NCBI GenBank assembly: GCA_947498065.1
Contig: CANMIS010000004.1
Location: 1-64,000 of the forward strand
DNA from: an uncultured Erythrobacter sp.
GTDB lineage: Bacteria; Pseudomonadota; Alphaproteobacteria; Sphingomonadales; Sphingomonadaceae
Reading direction: 5' to 3'
Length of the DNA: 64,000 nucleotides
The notes below the pieces were generated by a model. It was not told the DNA's origin. It ran no database searches and was given only the letters and a program-made list of their open reading frames with translations. Below are positions 27,009 through 35,476 of the stretch, one piece after another (the first letter of the stretch is position 1; every line of letters begins with the position of its first letter). A program made the position numbers and the translations under genes.

Positions 27009-27542
27009 CTACCCCTTCCACTCTCGGCGCTCTTCCGCCTGACGTAGCACCTCGTAGGAAACCTGGATCGCTTGAAATTGCTGTGCGGCCTCTTCGTCGC
27101 CTGGCATCACATCGGGATGGACCAGTTTCGCTTTGGCCCGGTAGGCTTTCTTGATCGCCGCGAAATCGGCATCCGCCTCTAGCCCCAACACTTCCAGCGC
27201 GCGCATTTCATCATCGCTGCGGCTGCCATCGCCAGAGCCGGTCCAGCCATAATGGCTCGCCTCAGCATAGCCGGAATTTTCGCGCTGCTCATCCTTGGCG
27301 CGCTTGGCCTTTTCCTCTTTGTCGAGACCTTCAAAATAGTCCCAACCCTTATTGTATTCCGCCGCGTGCTTTTGACAGAAATGCCAGCGGTCGGGGCTGT
27401 TGGGCGATTTTGGCGCTGGGCATAGACCGGGCTCGCCGCAACCGTGGCGATCGCATTCGCGCTGAGTCACCGCCTCACGCGAGGAATCGTACGACCTCCA
27501 GCGCGGAAAACCCCAGTCGTTTGATCGTCCTTTGCCGCTCAT
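27009..27542 (-). CDS. J-domain (DnaJ-like) protein
   Basis: 177 residues with a C-terminal J domain (about 110-170): ALEVLGLEADADFAAIKKAYRA, then KLVHPDV containing the HPD tripeptide required to stimulate DnaK ATPase. The N-terminal half has Cys/His pairs (RECDRHGCGEPGLCP and HFCQKHAAEY) that may bind zinc. The layout (Cys-rich N-terminus, J domain at the end) is that of a family common in sphingomonads. It should recruit DnaK to a specific client, unknown here. It precedes the serine hydrolase with a 3-base gap. Confidence 0.9.
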   Translation of the reverse strand: MSGKGRSNDWGFPRWRSYDSSREAVTQRECDRHGCGEPGLCPAPKSPNSPDRWHFCQKHAAEYNKGWDYFEGLDKEEKAKRAKDEQRENSGYAEASHYGWTGSGDGSRSDDEMRALEVLGLEADADFAAIKKAYRAKAKLVHPDVMPGDEEAAQQFQAIQVSYEVLRQAEERREWKG

Positions 27543-27657
27543 GCCGGCTGCCCCGCAGCGGCGCGATTAAAGTTGTTTGTCGATGCCATTATCTGTTTAA
27601 CCTAGGCGCGCTGGCGCACAAAGCAAAGCCAGTAGATTGCTTATGAAGGAAAATTTT

Positions 27658-27692
27658 GGAACCAGTTGCGGATTGCAATGTTGCATTGCAAT
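27658..27692. promoter_or_regulatory. Perfect 9-bp inverted repeat overlapping a possible EcfG-like promoter
   Basis: ATTGCAATG-TTG-CATTGCAAT (27672-27692) is an exact 9-bp inverted repeat, the form of a dimeric repressor operator. GGAAC at 27658-27662 and TGTT at 27679-27682 (16-base spacer) differ from the EcfG pattern by one base, with the repeat overlapping the -10 element. The small exported protein gene starts 68 bases downstream. Confidence 0.45.
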
Positions 27693-27760
27693 AAATCGTT
27701 CATATGTGAGCGTTAGAGCGCAGCCGAACACCAATTGTAAGTAAGAGACCCAAGACCGCC

Positions 27761-27931
27761 ATGAGCCCACAACTCGCCATCTCAAGCACATTCGCAACCT
27801 TTGCGATGGCTGCGCTGTGCGTGCTGTCGGCGGGCGGCAACATCAGCAGCGCGTCTGATGCGGCATTTATGCCGGTCCAGGCCGAAATGCCTTCGCTGGA
27901 CCTGCCTACTGCGGATTACTTGCTGCCATAA
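27761..27931 (+). CDS. Small exported protein (56 residues)
   Basis: ATG 27761 follows a GTAAGAGACC ribosome-site-like stretch. The protein has a hydrophobic N-terminal segment (STFATFAMAALCVLSAGG) and a short mature tail ending PSLDLPTADYLLP. It is probably secreted or membrane-associated. The signal is preceded by few charged residues, so processing is uncertain. I do not recognise it. It is supported by the promoter and operator-like sequence upstream and a hairpin after its stop; it converges with pal. Confidence 0.5.
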   Translation: MSPQLAISSTFATFAMAALCVLSAGGNISSASDAAFMPVQAEMPSLDLPTADYLLP

Positions 27932-27940
27932 AGGCGCTGA

Positions 27941-27957
27941 CCCGGCGCGAAGCCGGG
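27941..27957. terminator. Hairpin between the small exported gene and pal
   Basis: CCCGGC-GCGAA-GCCGGG lies between two convergent stops (27931 and 27984). It has no T-run, so intrinsic termination is plausible but unproven. Confidence 0.4.
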
Positions 27958-27983
27958 CCAGAAACCTCTATGCAATTCTTAGT

Positions 27984-28511
27984 CTAGTTGATGACGACGC
28001 TGGCCGCGCGGCGGTTCTGCGCCCAAGCCTGTGCATTGGAGCCCAGCGCAACCGGGCGCTCCTTGCCATAGCTGACCGTGCTGATCCGATTGGCGGCAAT
28101 GCCCAGACTAACCAGATAGTTCTTGGCCGAATTGGCCCGGCGTTCGCCCAGAGCGACGTTGTATTCACGCGTGCCGCGCTCATCCGCATGACCTTCAATC
28201 GTGATGGTCACTTGCGAATACTGGCCGAGATATTGCGCCTGCGTTTGCAGGGCGGCGGCATCGGTGCTGTCGATGTTGAAGCGGTCCGTGTCGAAATACA
28301 CCACGGCATTGCTGCCAACGGCCTGTTCGAAATGCCCCTGTGTTCCAACGCCTGGACCAGACGGAGCGGTCGAGGGACCGCTCGTGGTTGGTGTTGCCGT
28401 TGCTTGCGGGGTCGGTGGCAGTTCCTCTGGTGCCTTTTTGGCGCAGGCGCCGAGCAAGGCGGTCGATGAAAGCACAGCGATCGCGATGATACGAGTATTA
28501 GGGATAGTCAT
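27984..28511 (-). CDS. pal: Peptidoglycan-associated lipoprotein Pal
   Basis: The lipobox is LLGAC (Cys near residue 22 from ATG 28511; the longer frame to 28568 is rejected). A Pro/Thr-rich linker leads to an OmpA-like domain with VYFDTDRFNIDSTD, ITIEGHADERGTREYNVALGERRA, which binds diaminopimelate in peptidoglycan, and SYGKERP. Pal tethers the outer membrane to peptidoglycan and interacts with TolB. It is the last gene of the Tol-Pal operon in this window. Confidence 0.97.
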   Translation of the reverse strand: MTIPNTRIIAIAVLSSTALLGACAKKAPEELPPTPQATATPTTSGPSTAPSGPGVGTQGHFEQAVGSNAVVYFDTDRFNIDSTDAAALQTQAQYLGQYSQVTITIEGHADERGTREYNVALGERRANSAKNYLVSLGIAANRISTVSYGKERPVALGSNAQAWAQNRRAASVVIN

Positions 28512-28571
28512 GGCAAATCCTCTCTGGTTGCCGGCGGGTCGGGGAGCCCGGCGGATAGTGAATAACATAGC

Positions 28572-29978
28572 TCAGGGACGAATGGGTCCCCAAGCAGGGT
28601 CTGAGGCGTCAACCGGGGTCGGCAGGCGGCGTTCATTGCGTCCGGTCAGATCAACCTGATGCAGTCCCGACCGGCCCGAATTGCGCGCCGTGCGGAAGAA
28701 TTGGATGATACGGCCATTGGGTGCCCAAGTTGGTGCCTCATCTTGCCATCCGTTGGTCAGCACCCGAAGGTTACGCCCGGCAGGCGTCATGACGGCAATA
28801 TTGAAGTCCCCGGCAATGCGGGTAAAGGCGATCTGATCACCGCGCGGGCTCCATTCCGGCGTGGCGCAGCGCCCGCCAAAGAAGGTGATGCGGCGCTGGC
28901 CTGAGCCATCGGCATTCATGACATAGCATTGCTGAGAGCCGGAACGATCGCTCTCAAATACGATCTTTTGGCCGTCGGGGGAATAGGATCCACCCACGTC
29001 AATTCCAGGCGTATTGGTGAGCCGTACGCTGCGCCCACCATTGGCCGCTACGCGGTAGATATCCGTGTTGCCGTTCACCGCCATCGAATAAAGGATCGAG
29101 CGGCCATCAGGCGACCAACGCGGCGCGAGTGTGGGGTTGCCGGTATCCGCCACCAACTTCTGCTTACCGGTGCCAATATCATAGACATAGATGCGCGGAT
29201 TGCCGTCGACATAGGACAGATAGAGCAACTGAGAATAATCCGGCGAGTATCGCGGTGTGAGCGCGGTTGCGCTGCCCAGGGTTAGGAAGCGGTGGTTTGC
29301 GCCGTCGCTGTCCATAATGGCTAGCCGCTTGACCCGTTTATCCTTGGGGCCGGTCTCCGCAATGTAGGCGATGCGGCTGTCAAAGAAAGGGCTCTCCCCG
29401 GTCAGCCGGGCATAGATGAGGTCAGAGCATTTGTGCGCAGCGCGGCGCCAATCCGCCGGACGCACGACCCAACCTTCACGGATCAGCTCGTCCTGTAGGG
29501 CAACGTCGTAGAGGTAGCAGCCGACGACCAAGCGGCCATCATCACGCGCCCTCACATAACCCTTCACCAGCATTTCCGCGCCGCGCCCGCTCCAGCTGCC
29601 CCATGATGGCGCGGTGATCTGAGCAAAGCTCGGCTTGGGAAGGGCGTCGGGGCCAGTCGGCTTAAAAATGCCATTATTGCGCAGATTAGAGGTGATCACG
29701 CGAGCAATCTCTCCGCCCAGCGCGCCCGTGCCGCTGGCATTGGCCGGGGTTGAGCGCTCACGATCGGTGGCAAAGGCCGGGATTGCGATGCCGAGATCCT
29801 GCCAATCGCTCTCATCGGTGACCGAGCCGGTCAGCCCTCCCTCATCAGAGGCGCTCTCTTCAAAGGCGGTTTCAACATTGCCGCCTTCGCCCACCGGCTC
29901 GCCCAAATCCTCGTTTTGAGCGGCGAGCGGAGCTGCGAAAAGAGCCAGGGAAAGTGCGAGATACGATCTCATAATCAT
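28572..29978 (-). CDS. tolB: Tol-Pal system protein TolB
   Basis: A periplasmic beta-propeller. The signal peptide (SYLALSLALFAAPLAAQ) is followed by an N-terminal alpha/beta domain of about 150 residues and a WD-like propeller with the repeated ARWSPDGRSILYS, GGSYSPDGQKIVFESDRSG and TPEWSPRGDQIAFTR motifs. It binds Pal and is needed for outer-membrane constriction during division. ATG 29978 overlaps the tolA stop (TAATG) and has an AGAAGG ribosome site. A second ATG lies 6 bases downstream. Confidence 0.97.
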   Translation of the reverse strand: MIMRSYLALSLALFAAPLAAQNEDLGEPVGEGGNVETAFEESASDEGGLTGSVTDESDWQDLGIAIPAFATDRERSTPANASGTGALGGEIARVITSNLRNNGIFKPTGPDALPKPSFAQITAPSWGSWSGRGAEMLVKGYVRARDDGRLVVGCYLYDVALQDELIREGWVVRPADWRRAAHKCSDLIYARLTGESPFFDSRIAYIAETGPKDKRVKRLAIMDSDGANHRFLTLGSATALTPRYSPDYSQLLYLSYVDGNPRIYVYDIGTGKQKLVADTGNPTLAPRWSPDGRSILYSMAVNGNTDIYRVAANGGRSVRLTNTPGIDVGGSYSPDGQKIVFESDRSGSQQCYVMNADGSGQRRITFFGGRCATPEWSPRGDQIAFTRIAGDFNIAVMTPAGRNLRVLTNGWQDEAPTWAPNGRIIQFFRTARNSGRSGLHQVDLTGRNERRLPTPVDASDPAWGPIRP

Positions 29979-30787
29979 TAGAGCCTTCTGTCGAAACGCC
30001 ATGAGGAAATGGTCTTCCATCCGTTGTAGAACTGATCGGGCAGATCGAAAGGGGCCGCAAGCTGAATTGCTCGAATCACGCGTTCGCAATGCAAATTCGC
30101 TTGGGGCCGATTGGATGGGGTGATGCTGCTGCTGACGGTGTTGCATTTGGGCCGGCCGCTCAAAGATCCATCGGGATTGAGCCGCCAAGAGGCGACCGAC
30201 ACCAATTTCTCAGCATCGACGCCCTGCGGCGCGGTCCAATGGGGCCGCAATTGCCGGGTGATCGCAGACCGCAAAGACGCCTGCGCACTCGCGCCAATCT
30301 GAGAAGCCGGAATGCGGGTGTCATCTGTATTTGTAGAACTGCCTGAGCCAGGCAAGAAATCACTGCCAATCCGGCTGCCGCCACGCGGGGTCGGAGTGGC
30401 CGAGGGCGGTGTGCGCGGTGTTTGCGTCGCGCGGGTGGTTGGACGCGTGGTCGGACGCGTTGTCGGCTGGACCGACGGCCGCGTCGGCTCGGGGTCGCTT
30501 TGCGCCTCGCTGGGCAGCTCTTCCGCTGTCGTCGGCGCGGGATCATCGGCCAATGTCGGCGCAATCGCTGCGCGGCTTTCCGCAACGGGATCAGGCGCGG
30601 TGGATTCCAAACTCACTTCGCTGGCCAAGCTCACCGTCATCCGCTGCGGGATCGGCATCGCATCATCGCGCACTGGCTGCAGCAACATGACCGCGACAAC
30701 GCCCACGTGCAGCGCCAGAGCGACCAGAAGGCCGATCCGTTCTTCGCTGCTAAATTGCGCTGACTGCATGGTCTGCTCGCTCATCAC
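29978..30787 (-). CDS. tolA: TolA-like cell-envelope integrity protein
   Basis: 269 residues: a short cytoplasmic tail, one membrane helix (about residues 18-37, GLLVALALHVGVVAVMLL), a Pro/Thr/Arg-rich periplasmic stalk with repeated PTTR units, and a C-terminal TonB/TolA-like domain (QLRPHWTAPQGVDAEKL onward, HCERVIRAIQLAAPFDLP). TolA links the TolQR motor to TolB/Pal and the outer membrane. The helical stalk is replaced by a Pro/Thr-rich one, as in other sphingomonads. It lies 9 bases after tolR. Confidence 0.93.
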   Translation of the reverse strand: MMSEQTMQSAQFSSEERIGLLVALALHVGVVAVMLLQPVRDDAMPIPQRMTVSLASEVSLESTAPDPVAESRAAIAPTLADDPAPTTAEELPSEAQSDPEPTRPSVQPTTRPTTRPTTRATQTPRTPPSATPTPRGGSRIGSDFLPGSGSSTNTDDTRIPASQIGASAQASLRSAITRQLRPHWTAPQGVDAEKLVSVASWRLNPDGSLSGRPKCNTVSSSITPSNRPQANLHCERVIRAIQLAAPFDLPDQFYNGWKTISSWRFDRRL

Positions 30788-30796
30788 TGCACCGGG

Positions 30797-31243
30797 CTAT
30801 GGCGGCGAAACTGAACCGCTGGTGACCAGCGAGATCGAAGAAAAGCCCGCGCGGTTCAACTCACCCATCACAGCCATCACTCTGCCGTAATCAAGTGTGC
30901 GGTCGCCGCGCAGCACAATTGCGGGCTGCTGGCCGTCACCGCCGCGATCAATCCGCGCCAAAGCCTCAGGGAAGCCGCCCGGCTCCACCGCTGCATCGTC
31001 AATGTAGATCACGCCCGCGCCATCGACCGAAATCGTCACCTGCTCCGGCGTCTGATCAATCGGGTTGGCGCGGCTTTCCGGCAGCTCAATCGGCACGCCA
31101 GAGGCGAGCAGCGGCGCTGTGACCATAAAGATGATGAGCAGGACCAGCATAACGTCCACAAACGGCGTGACATTGATTTCCGCCATCGGCGCACGGCGCG
31201 AACGGCGCCCGCCGCGAGAGCTAGAGGCCAACCCCATCGCCAT
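30797..31243 (-). CDS. tolR: Tol-Pal system protein TolR (ExbD/TolR family)
   Basis: 148 residues with one N-terminal membrane helix carrying the conserved Asp (INVTPFVDVMLVLLIIFMV), a periplasmic dimeric domain (LPESRANPIDQTP, VTISVDGAGVIYIDD) and the ARIDRGGDGQQPAIVLRGDRT region. It forms the proton-driven motor with TolQ. ATG 31243 has a GGAAGG site 9 bases upstream and matches the family start (MAMGL). A longer frame to 31270 is unlikely. Confidence 0.96.
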   Translation of the reverse strand: MAMGLASSSRGGRRSRRAPMAEINVTPFVDVMLVLLIIFMVTAPLLASGVPIELPESRANPIDQTPEQVTISVDGAGVIYIDDAAVEPGGFPEALARIDRGGDGQQPAIVLRGDRTLDYGRVMAVMGELNRAGFSSISLVTSGSVSPP

Positions 31244-31295
31244 TAGCTTGTTTTCCTTCCGCACGCCCATCCGGGCGCGCGAATTCCTCGCTCAT

Positions 31296-31354
31296 GCGGC
31301 CATTGGCCGCGTCGCTGCGGACGGGCGGTCGCCCTTGCGGCTGCTGCGCAGCCG
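31296..31354. repeat. Two stem-loops in the tolQ-tolR spacer
   Basis: GCGGCC-ATT-GGCCGC (31296-31310) and CGGCTG-CTGCG-CAGCCG (31338-31354) are perfect hairpins in the 139-base gap between tolQ and tolR, where the other Tol genes are nearly contiguous. They may stabilise or process the transcript. No T-run follows, so they are unlikely to terminate. Confidence 0.5.
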
Positions 31355-31382
31355 AACATCGCCAATCGCAAACCCCGCTCTG

Positions 31383-32093
31383 TCATACTTTGTCCAATTC
31401 CCTACTCAGGCCAGAGTGGAAACGGTCCGCAAAGCGCTGCAAGCGCGCCTCAAACCGGTTCACGCGATTGCTAAAACGGTTGTAGGCGATAACTGCTGGG
31501 ATCGCGGCAAACAGGCCAATTGCGGTCGCGAACAGCGCCTCGGAAATGCCCGGTGCGACCACAGCCAGTGAGGAGCTTTCCTGAGCGCCGATTTGGAAGA
31601 AGCTGTTCATGATGCCCCAGACGGTCCCGAACAGGCCAACAAACGGGGCCACAGATCCAGTCGTGGCGAGAAAGTTGAGCCGCGCGGCCAGCTCATCCGC
31701 TTCAAAGGCAACCTGGCTCTCCATCGCCGCGCCGATCCGCTGGCGCGCAGCATCCCGATCAACGCTGGAGGATTGGGTGGACATCTTCCATTCGCGCATA
31801 CCCTTGGCCGCGACCCGCGCAGAGGCGACCTCTTTCTGCGTGCGTTTACCGAGCACTGCTTCATGGTCGCTGGTCTCGAAGAAATCCTCTTCATAGCCGC
31901 GCGCCTTACGCTCCATTCCGCCGATCCGCAGGCTGAAGGAGACAATGATCATCCACACCCAGATGCTGGCGAGGATCAGCCCCGCCATCACCAATTGCAC
32001 AACAATGTCGGCGTCGAGGAACAGCTCAACCGGGTCGAGCCGGGTCGGCGCAGCAGCAGCGGCGCTCGCCGCAAGCGATGAAAAAATCGTCAT
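31383..32093 (-). CDS. tolQ: Tol-Pal system protein TolQ (MotA/TolQ/ExbB family)
   Basis: 236 residues with three membrane helices: about residues 29-52 (VQLVMAGLILASIWVWMIIVSF), about 138-160 (SVAPFVGLFGTVWGIMNSF) and about 175-198 (LFATAIGLFAAIPAVIAYN). The GLFGTVWGIM and AIGLFAAIPAVIAYNRF blocks are the proton-channel helices. It forms the TolQR motor energising TolA. Its ATG overlaps the ybgC stop (ATGA). Confidence 0.97.
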   Translation of the reverse strand: MTIFSSLAASAAAAAPTRLDPVELFLDADIVVQLVMAGLILASIWVWMIIVSFSLRIGGMERKARGYEEDFFETSDHEAVLGKRTQKEVASARVAAKGMREWKMSTQSSSVDRDAARQRIGAAMESQVAFEADELAARLNFLATTGSVAPFVGLFGTVWGIMNSFFQIGAQESSSLAVVAPGISEALFATAIGLFAAIPAVIAYNRFSNRVNRFEARLQRFADRFHSGLSRELDKV

Positions 32094-32557
32094 TTAGCCT
32101 CTTGGTCCATGAAGTTCTGAAAGGCCGCTCGCCAAGCACCAGGCTGGCGTTTTGGGCGACCTTCGAGAGAGATAAAGCCGACGCGCAAATGCGCCTCGCA
32201 CAGTGTTTCTTCGCCGCGCTTTGCGATCTGATGCATGCGGCAACTCGCCGCGCCCAGCTCTGTGCAGGTGGTGACAATCACTACATCATCATCAAGTTTG
32301 GCCGGTCGCAGATATTTCAGATTGATCTCAGACACCGCATAGGCGCCCTCATCCGCTTCAATCGCGGCGCGCTGATCGATTTCGAGCATACGCAGCAAAT
32401 CAGAACGCGCACGCTCAAACCAGCGCAGATAATTCGCGTGATAGGTGATCCCCGAAAGGTCCGTGTCTTCATAATAGACGCGCACCGCATAAAAGTGACG
32501 CGGCCCATCAAAGGCGCCGCCCGGAAAATTCAAAGACTGCGGATTGGGGTTAACCAT
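32090..32557 (-). CDS. ybgC: Tol-Pal-associated acyl-CoA thioesterase YbgC
   Basis: A hotdog-fold thioesterase, 155 residues. The active-site block VYYEDTDLSGITYHANYLRWFERAR matches the YbgC family, with catalytic Asp in YEDTD. It hydrolyses short-chain or phospholipid-derived acyl-CoA and sits at the head of the Tol-Pal operon in most Proteobacteria. Overlap with tolQ by ATGA indicates coupling. A 100-base gap to the HIT gene upstream probably holds the operon promoter. Confidence 0.95.
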   Translation of the reverse strand: MVNPNPQSLNFPGGAFDGPRHFYAVRVYYEDTDLSGITYHANYLRWFERARSDLLRMLEIDQRAAIEADEGAYAVSEINLKYLRPAKLDDDVVIVTTCTELGAASCRMHQIAKRGEETLCEAHLRVGFISLEGRPKRQPGAWRAAFQNFMDQEAK

Positions 32558-32657
32558 GGTGCAAACCGTCTAACGCAGCGGGGATTCGCTGGGAAGTAGG
32601 CTTTTCACGCTCGGTGATGAATGGCGGTGAAACGAGTCTTATCTGCGATAAGATTGA

Positions 32658-33035
32658 TTACGCGCTGATCATCCGGCCGAGCGGCTGGCCACCAAAAATG
32701 TGCACATGCAGATGCGGCACCTCTTGCCCGCCATGCGCACCGATATTGGCGAGCAGGCGGTAACCCGGCTCAACCAGCCCCTTGGCCCGGGCAACCGTGC
32801 CTACCGCGCGGGCAAATCCACCAATCTCCGCGTCCGATGCCGAGGCCGAAAAATCATCCCAGCTGACATAGCGCCCTTTGGGAATCACCAGCGTGTGGAT
32901 TTCTGCCTGCGGATTGATGTCTTCAAAGGCAAAGGCCCACTCATCCTCATAGACTTTGGTCGAGGGAATTTCGCCGCGCAGGATTTTGGCGAAGATGTTC
33001 GCATCATCATACGGCAAGGTTGCATCAATCGGCAT
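32658..33035 (-). CDS. HIT-family (histidine triad) nucleotide-binding protein
   Basis: 125 residues from ATG 33035 (longer frame rejected). The histidine triad is PHLHVHIFGG, with KILRGEIPSTKVYEDEWAFAFED at the N-terminus, the Hint-type layout. Members hydrolyse purine nucleoside phosphoramidates or related acyl-nucleotides. It starts 4 bases after the hisE stop, so it is the distal gene of the histidine operon. Its role there is unknown, but the his-HIT link is common in alphaproteobacteria. Confidence 0.93.
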   Translation of the reverse strand: MPIDATLPYDDANIFAKILRGEIPSTKVYEDEWAFAFEDINPQAEIHTLVIPKGRYVSWDDFSASASDAEIGGFARAVGTVARAKGLVEPGYRLLANIGAHGGQEVPHLHVHIFGGQPLGRMISA

Positions 33036-33039
33036 GTTG

Positions 33040-33360
33040 CTACTCCCGAGAGGCTTTTTCATCGAGGCCGGAGACACCTTCGCGCCGGTCGAGTTCGGCC
33101 ATCACATCGCCAATCGCAATGCCTTTATGGCCCAGCAGCACCATCAAGTGAAACAGCAGATCGGCGGCCTCGCCAACCAGCGCATCATCGCCTTCGCTCA
33201 GCGCGGCAATGATCGTCTCGGTTGCTTCCTCGCCCAGCTTTTGCGCGATTTTACCCAGCCCCTTGGCATTGAGGCTGGCGACATAGCTCGCATCCGGCGC
33301 GGCGTCTGCGCGCGCGGCGATCGTCTGCTCCAGACGGTCAAGAGTGCTCGGCGTATCCAT
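33040..33360 (-). CDS. hisE: Phosphoribosyl-ATP pyrophosphatase
   Basis: 106 residues from ATG 33360. HisE hydrolyses phosphoribosyl-ATP to the AMP form, the second step of histidine synthesis. The MazG-like helix shows KKLGEEATETIIAALS (here QKLGEEATETIIAAL) and EAADLLFHLMVLLGHKG, with the metal-binding Glu residues. Downstream of hisF by 16 bases and directly before the HIT gene. Confidence 0.95.
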   Translation of the reverse strand: MDTPSTLDRLEQTIAARADAAPDASYVASLNAKGLGKIAQKLGEEATETIIAALSEGDDALVGEAADLLFHLMVLLGHKGIAIGDVMAELDRREGVSGLDEKASRE

Positions 33361-33376
33361 AGCGCTATCCTTTTGC

Positions 33377-34159
33377 CTAAACGCCGCGTGCGGGCAAGCC
33401 AGCGGCTCTGAGCGCCTCATGCGCTTCAGAGACGGTGTGCTCGCCAAAGTGGAAGATTGAGGCGGCTAAAACTGCGCTCGCATGGCCCTTTGTGACGCCC
33501 TCGACCAGATGATCGAGTGTGCCCACCCCGCCGCTTGCGACCACGGGCACGCTGACTTTGTCCGCGATTGTGCGGATCAATTCCAAATCATATCCGGCCT
33601 TGGTCCCGTCGCCGTCCATGCTGGTGACCAGCAGTTCGCCTGCGCCCAGATCGGCGACTTTCTGGGCATATTCAACCGCGTCGATACCGGTTGGTTTGCG
33701 CCCGCCATGGGTGAAAATCTCCCATTGCGGCACCGCCTCACCAATCGGCAGGATCACTCGACGCGCATCCACGCTGGCAACAACGCATTGGCTGCCAAAC
33801 CGCGCAGCGATTTCGCTCACCAGCTCTGGCCGAGCAACAGCGGCAGAATTGATCGCGACTTTATCAGCGCCCGCCAGCAGTAGCTCGCGCGCATCCTCAA
33901 CGCTGCGTACCCCGCCGCCCACGGTTAGCGGCATAAAGCAAACCTCCGCTGTGCGACGCACCATATCGAGCAGCGTCCCGCGCCCTTCGTGGCTGGCGGA
34001 GATGTCTAGAAAGCAAAGCTCATCCGCGCCCGCCGCGTCATAGGCCCGCGCTTGCTCAACAGGATCGCCAGCGTCTTTAAGATCGACAAAATTAACGCCT
34101 TTAACCACGCGGCCTTCGGCCACATCAAGGCAAGGAATCACTCGGATACGGACGGTCAT
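33377..34159 (-). CDS. hisF: Imidazole glycerol phosphate synthase, cyclase subunit HisF
   Basis: 260 residues from ATG 34159. The half-barrel repeats are visible: [17 protein letters not shown] (with catalytic Asp), [40 protein letters not shown] (second catalytic Asp) and [14 protein letters not shown]. With HisH it makes imidazole glycerol phosphate and AICAR from PRFAR and glutamine-derived ammonia. Its start overlaps the small upstream membrane gene (ATGA). Confidence 0.97.
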   Translation of the reverse strand: MTVRIRVIPCLDVAEGRVVKGVNFVDLKDAGDPVEQARAYDAAGADELCFLDISASHEGRGTLLDMVRRTAEVCFMPLTVGGGVRSVEDARELLLAGADKVAINSAAVARPELVSEIAARFGSQCVVASVDARRVILPIGEAVPQWEIFTHGGRKPTGIDAVEYAQKVADLGAGELLVTSMDGDGTKAGYDLELIRTIADKVSVPVVASGGVGTLDHLVEGVTKGHASAVLAASIFHFGEHTVSEAHEALRAAGLPARGV

Positions 34160-34455
34160 TGGGAATTCTCCGGGGGTGTCGCGAGAAAAACGCCCATTTC
34201 GAGGCATTCGTCTCCGACACAATCCTCGCCCGATTTGAAGGCGATCAAGCCGTAAGGCCACAGGAAGCTTGCGAAAAACGCGCCCGCCATGCCGTAAACT
34301 AGGCCATTCTGCCCAAAGCGCGGCTCGATGAATTTGGTCACCGCAAGGGCAAGCGCGAGAAAAACGACCATATTGATCAGGGCATACTCAATTGTGCCGA
34401 CCGTGATCCCCGCAAGGAATGTGAGGCAAAAGAAAAGGCAGCCCATTAGTCTCAT
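34156..34455 (-). CDS. Membrane protein of unknown function within the his operon (distal)
   Basis: 99 residues from ATG 34455, with three hydrophobic segments (about residues 3-20, 22-42 and 55-75). The C-terminus is [18 protein letters not shown] with a Cys pair. It overlaps the upstream gene and hisF by ATGA at each end, so it is fully integrated in the operon. I do not recognise the family; with its neighbour it is an unusual insertion between hisA and hisF. Confidence 0.6.
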   Translation of the reverse strand: MRLMGCLFFCLTFLAGITVGTIEYALINMVVFLALALAVTKFIEPRFGQNGLVYGMAGAFFASFLWPYGLIAFKSGEDCVGDECLEMGVFLATPPENSQ

Positions 34456-34733
34456 TGGACGGTTATCGCTTCGACGAACAGCCATAGTGCCAGAGTGGTT
34501 ATTGAGGCGAACAAGACCATTGCGAACCAGAAGAGATGGGGATCGCCATCTCGCGTTATCAGGCCCGTCCCTTGGCTCCGCCAGTGATGCAAGGCTACCC
34601 ATATTCCAACGAAGGCGACGGCGAGCGGCTGAAATCGCGCATCGACAAAAAGAGCAACTAGGAAAGTTCCTACAGCAGCAAATCTAGAAGTGTTCTCGAT
34701 CAGGGGAGAGTTGATCTTTCTTTCCGCGCTCAC
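34452..34733 (-). CDS. Membrane protein of unknown function within the his operon (proximal)
   Basis: 93 residues from ATG 34733 with two or three hydrophobic segments (about 18-32, 36-50 and 68-90, LFWFAMVLFASITTLALWLF). The start overlaps the hisA stop by 4 bases. Unknown function; no motif of a transporter or enzyme. Its coupling to hisA and to the following small gene argues for translation, not for a role in histidine synthesis. Confidence 0.6.
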   Translation of the reverse strand: MSAERKINSPLIENTSRFAAVGTFLVALFVDARFQPLAVAFVGIWVALHHWRSQGTGLITRDGDPHLFWFAMVLFASITTLALWLFVEAITVQ

Positions 34734-35458
34734 GCCTTCGCCCCAATCGCAATGGCTGCTGCGAGATCGAGCTTCCCTTCGTACAAAGCGCGGCCCGTAA
34801 TCACGCCTTCGATGCCCTCTTTTGCATGCAGCGAAAGCACGTGAATGTCGTCCAAGCCCTTCACCCCGCCGCTGGCGATAACGGGAATGTCGACCTGCCG
34901 CGCGAGCTCCAACGTCGCATCGATATTCGCGCCTTTCAGCAAGCCATCGCGGCCAATGTCGGTGAACAGCAGGCTAGCCACGCCCGCGTCCTCGAACCGG
35001 CGGGCGAGGTCGACCACCGGCACATCCGAAACATCGGACCAGCCCTCGGTCGCGACCATGCCGTCTTTCGCGTCGACCGCGACGACAATGCCGCCCTCCC
35101 ATTCGCCAGCCATTTCTTTCACAAATTCAGGGTTCTTGAGTGCAGCAGAGCCCATCACCACGCGCGATACGCCGAGCTTAAACCAGCCTTCGACCCCTGC
35201 CGCATCGCGGATACCCCCGCCCAATTGCACATGGCCGGGGAATGCTTCGATGATGGCTTCCACAGCCTCACGGTTCTCGGTCTGGCCCGCAAAACTACCG
35301 TCAAGATCGACCACATGCAGATGCTGCGCGCCCGCCTCGGCAAACAATTGCGCCTGCGCGGCAGGGTTGTCGCCATAGACGGTCGCGCGGTCCATATCGC
35401 CCTCAGCGAGGCGCACGACTTCGCCGTTTTTCAGATCGATGGCAGGGAAGATAATCAT
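34730..35458 (-). CDS. hisA: Phosphoribosylformimino-AICAR ribotide isomerase
   Basis: A 242-residue beta/alpha barrel, paralogous to HisF. Blocks are IFPAIDLKNGEVVRLAEGD (catalytic Asp), HVVDLDGSFAG, LGGGIRD, VVAVDAKDG, LFTDIGRDGLLKG (second Asp) and VIASGGVKGLDD. It isomerises ProFAR to PRFAR, the HisF-HisH substrate. The ribosome site AGGA is 9 bases upstream. The palindromic element copy 3 sits between this start and the hisH stop. Confidence 0.97.
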   Translation of the reverse strand: MIIFPAIDLKNGEVVRLAEGDMDRATVYGDNPAAQAQLFAEAGAQHLHVVDLDGSFAGQTENREAVEAIIEAFPGHVQLGGGIRDAAGVEGWFKLGVSRVVMGSAALKNPEFVKEMAGEWEGGIVVAVDAKDGMVATEGWSDVSDVPVVDLARRFEDAGVASLLFTDIGRDGLLKGANIDATLELARQVDIPVIASGGVKGLDDIHVLSLHAKEGIEGVITGRALYEGKLDLAAAIAIGAKA

Positions 35459-35476
35459 GGAGTCTTATCCTGAGTG

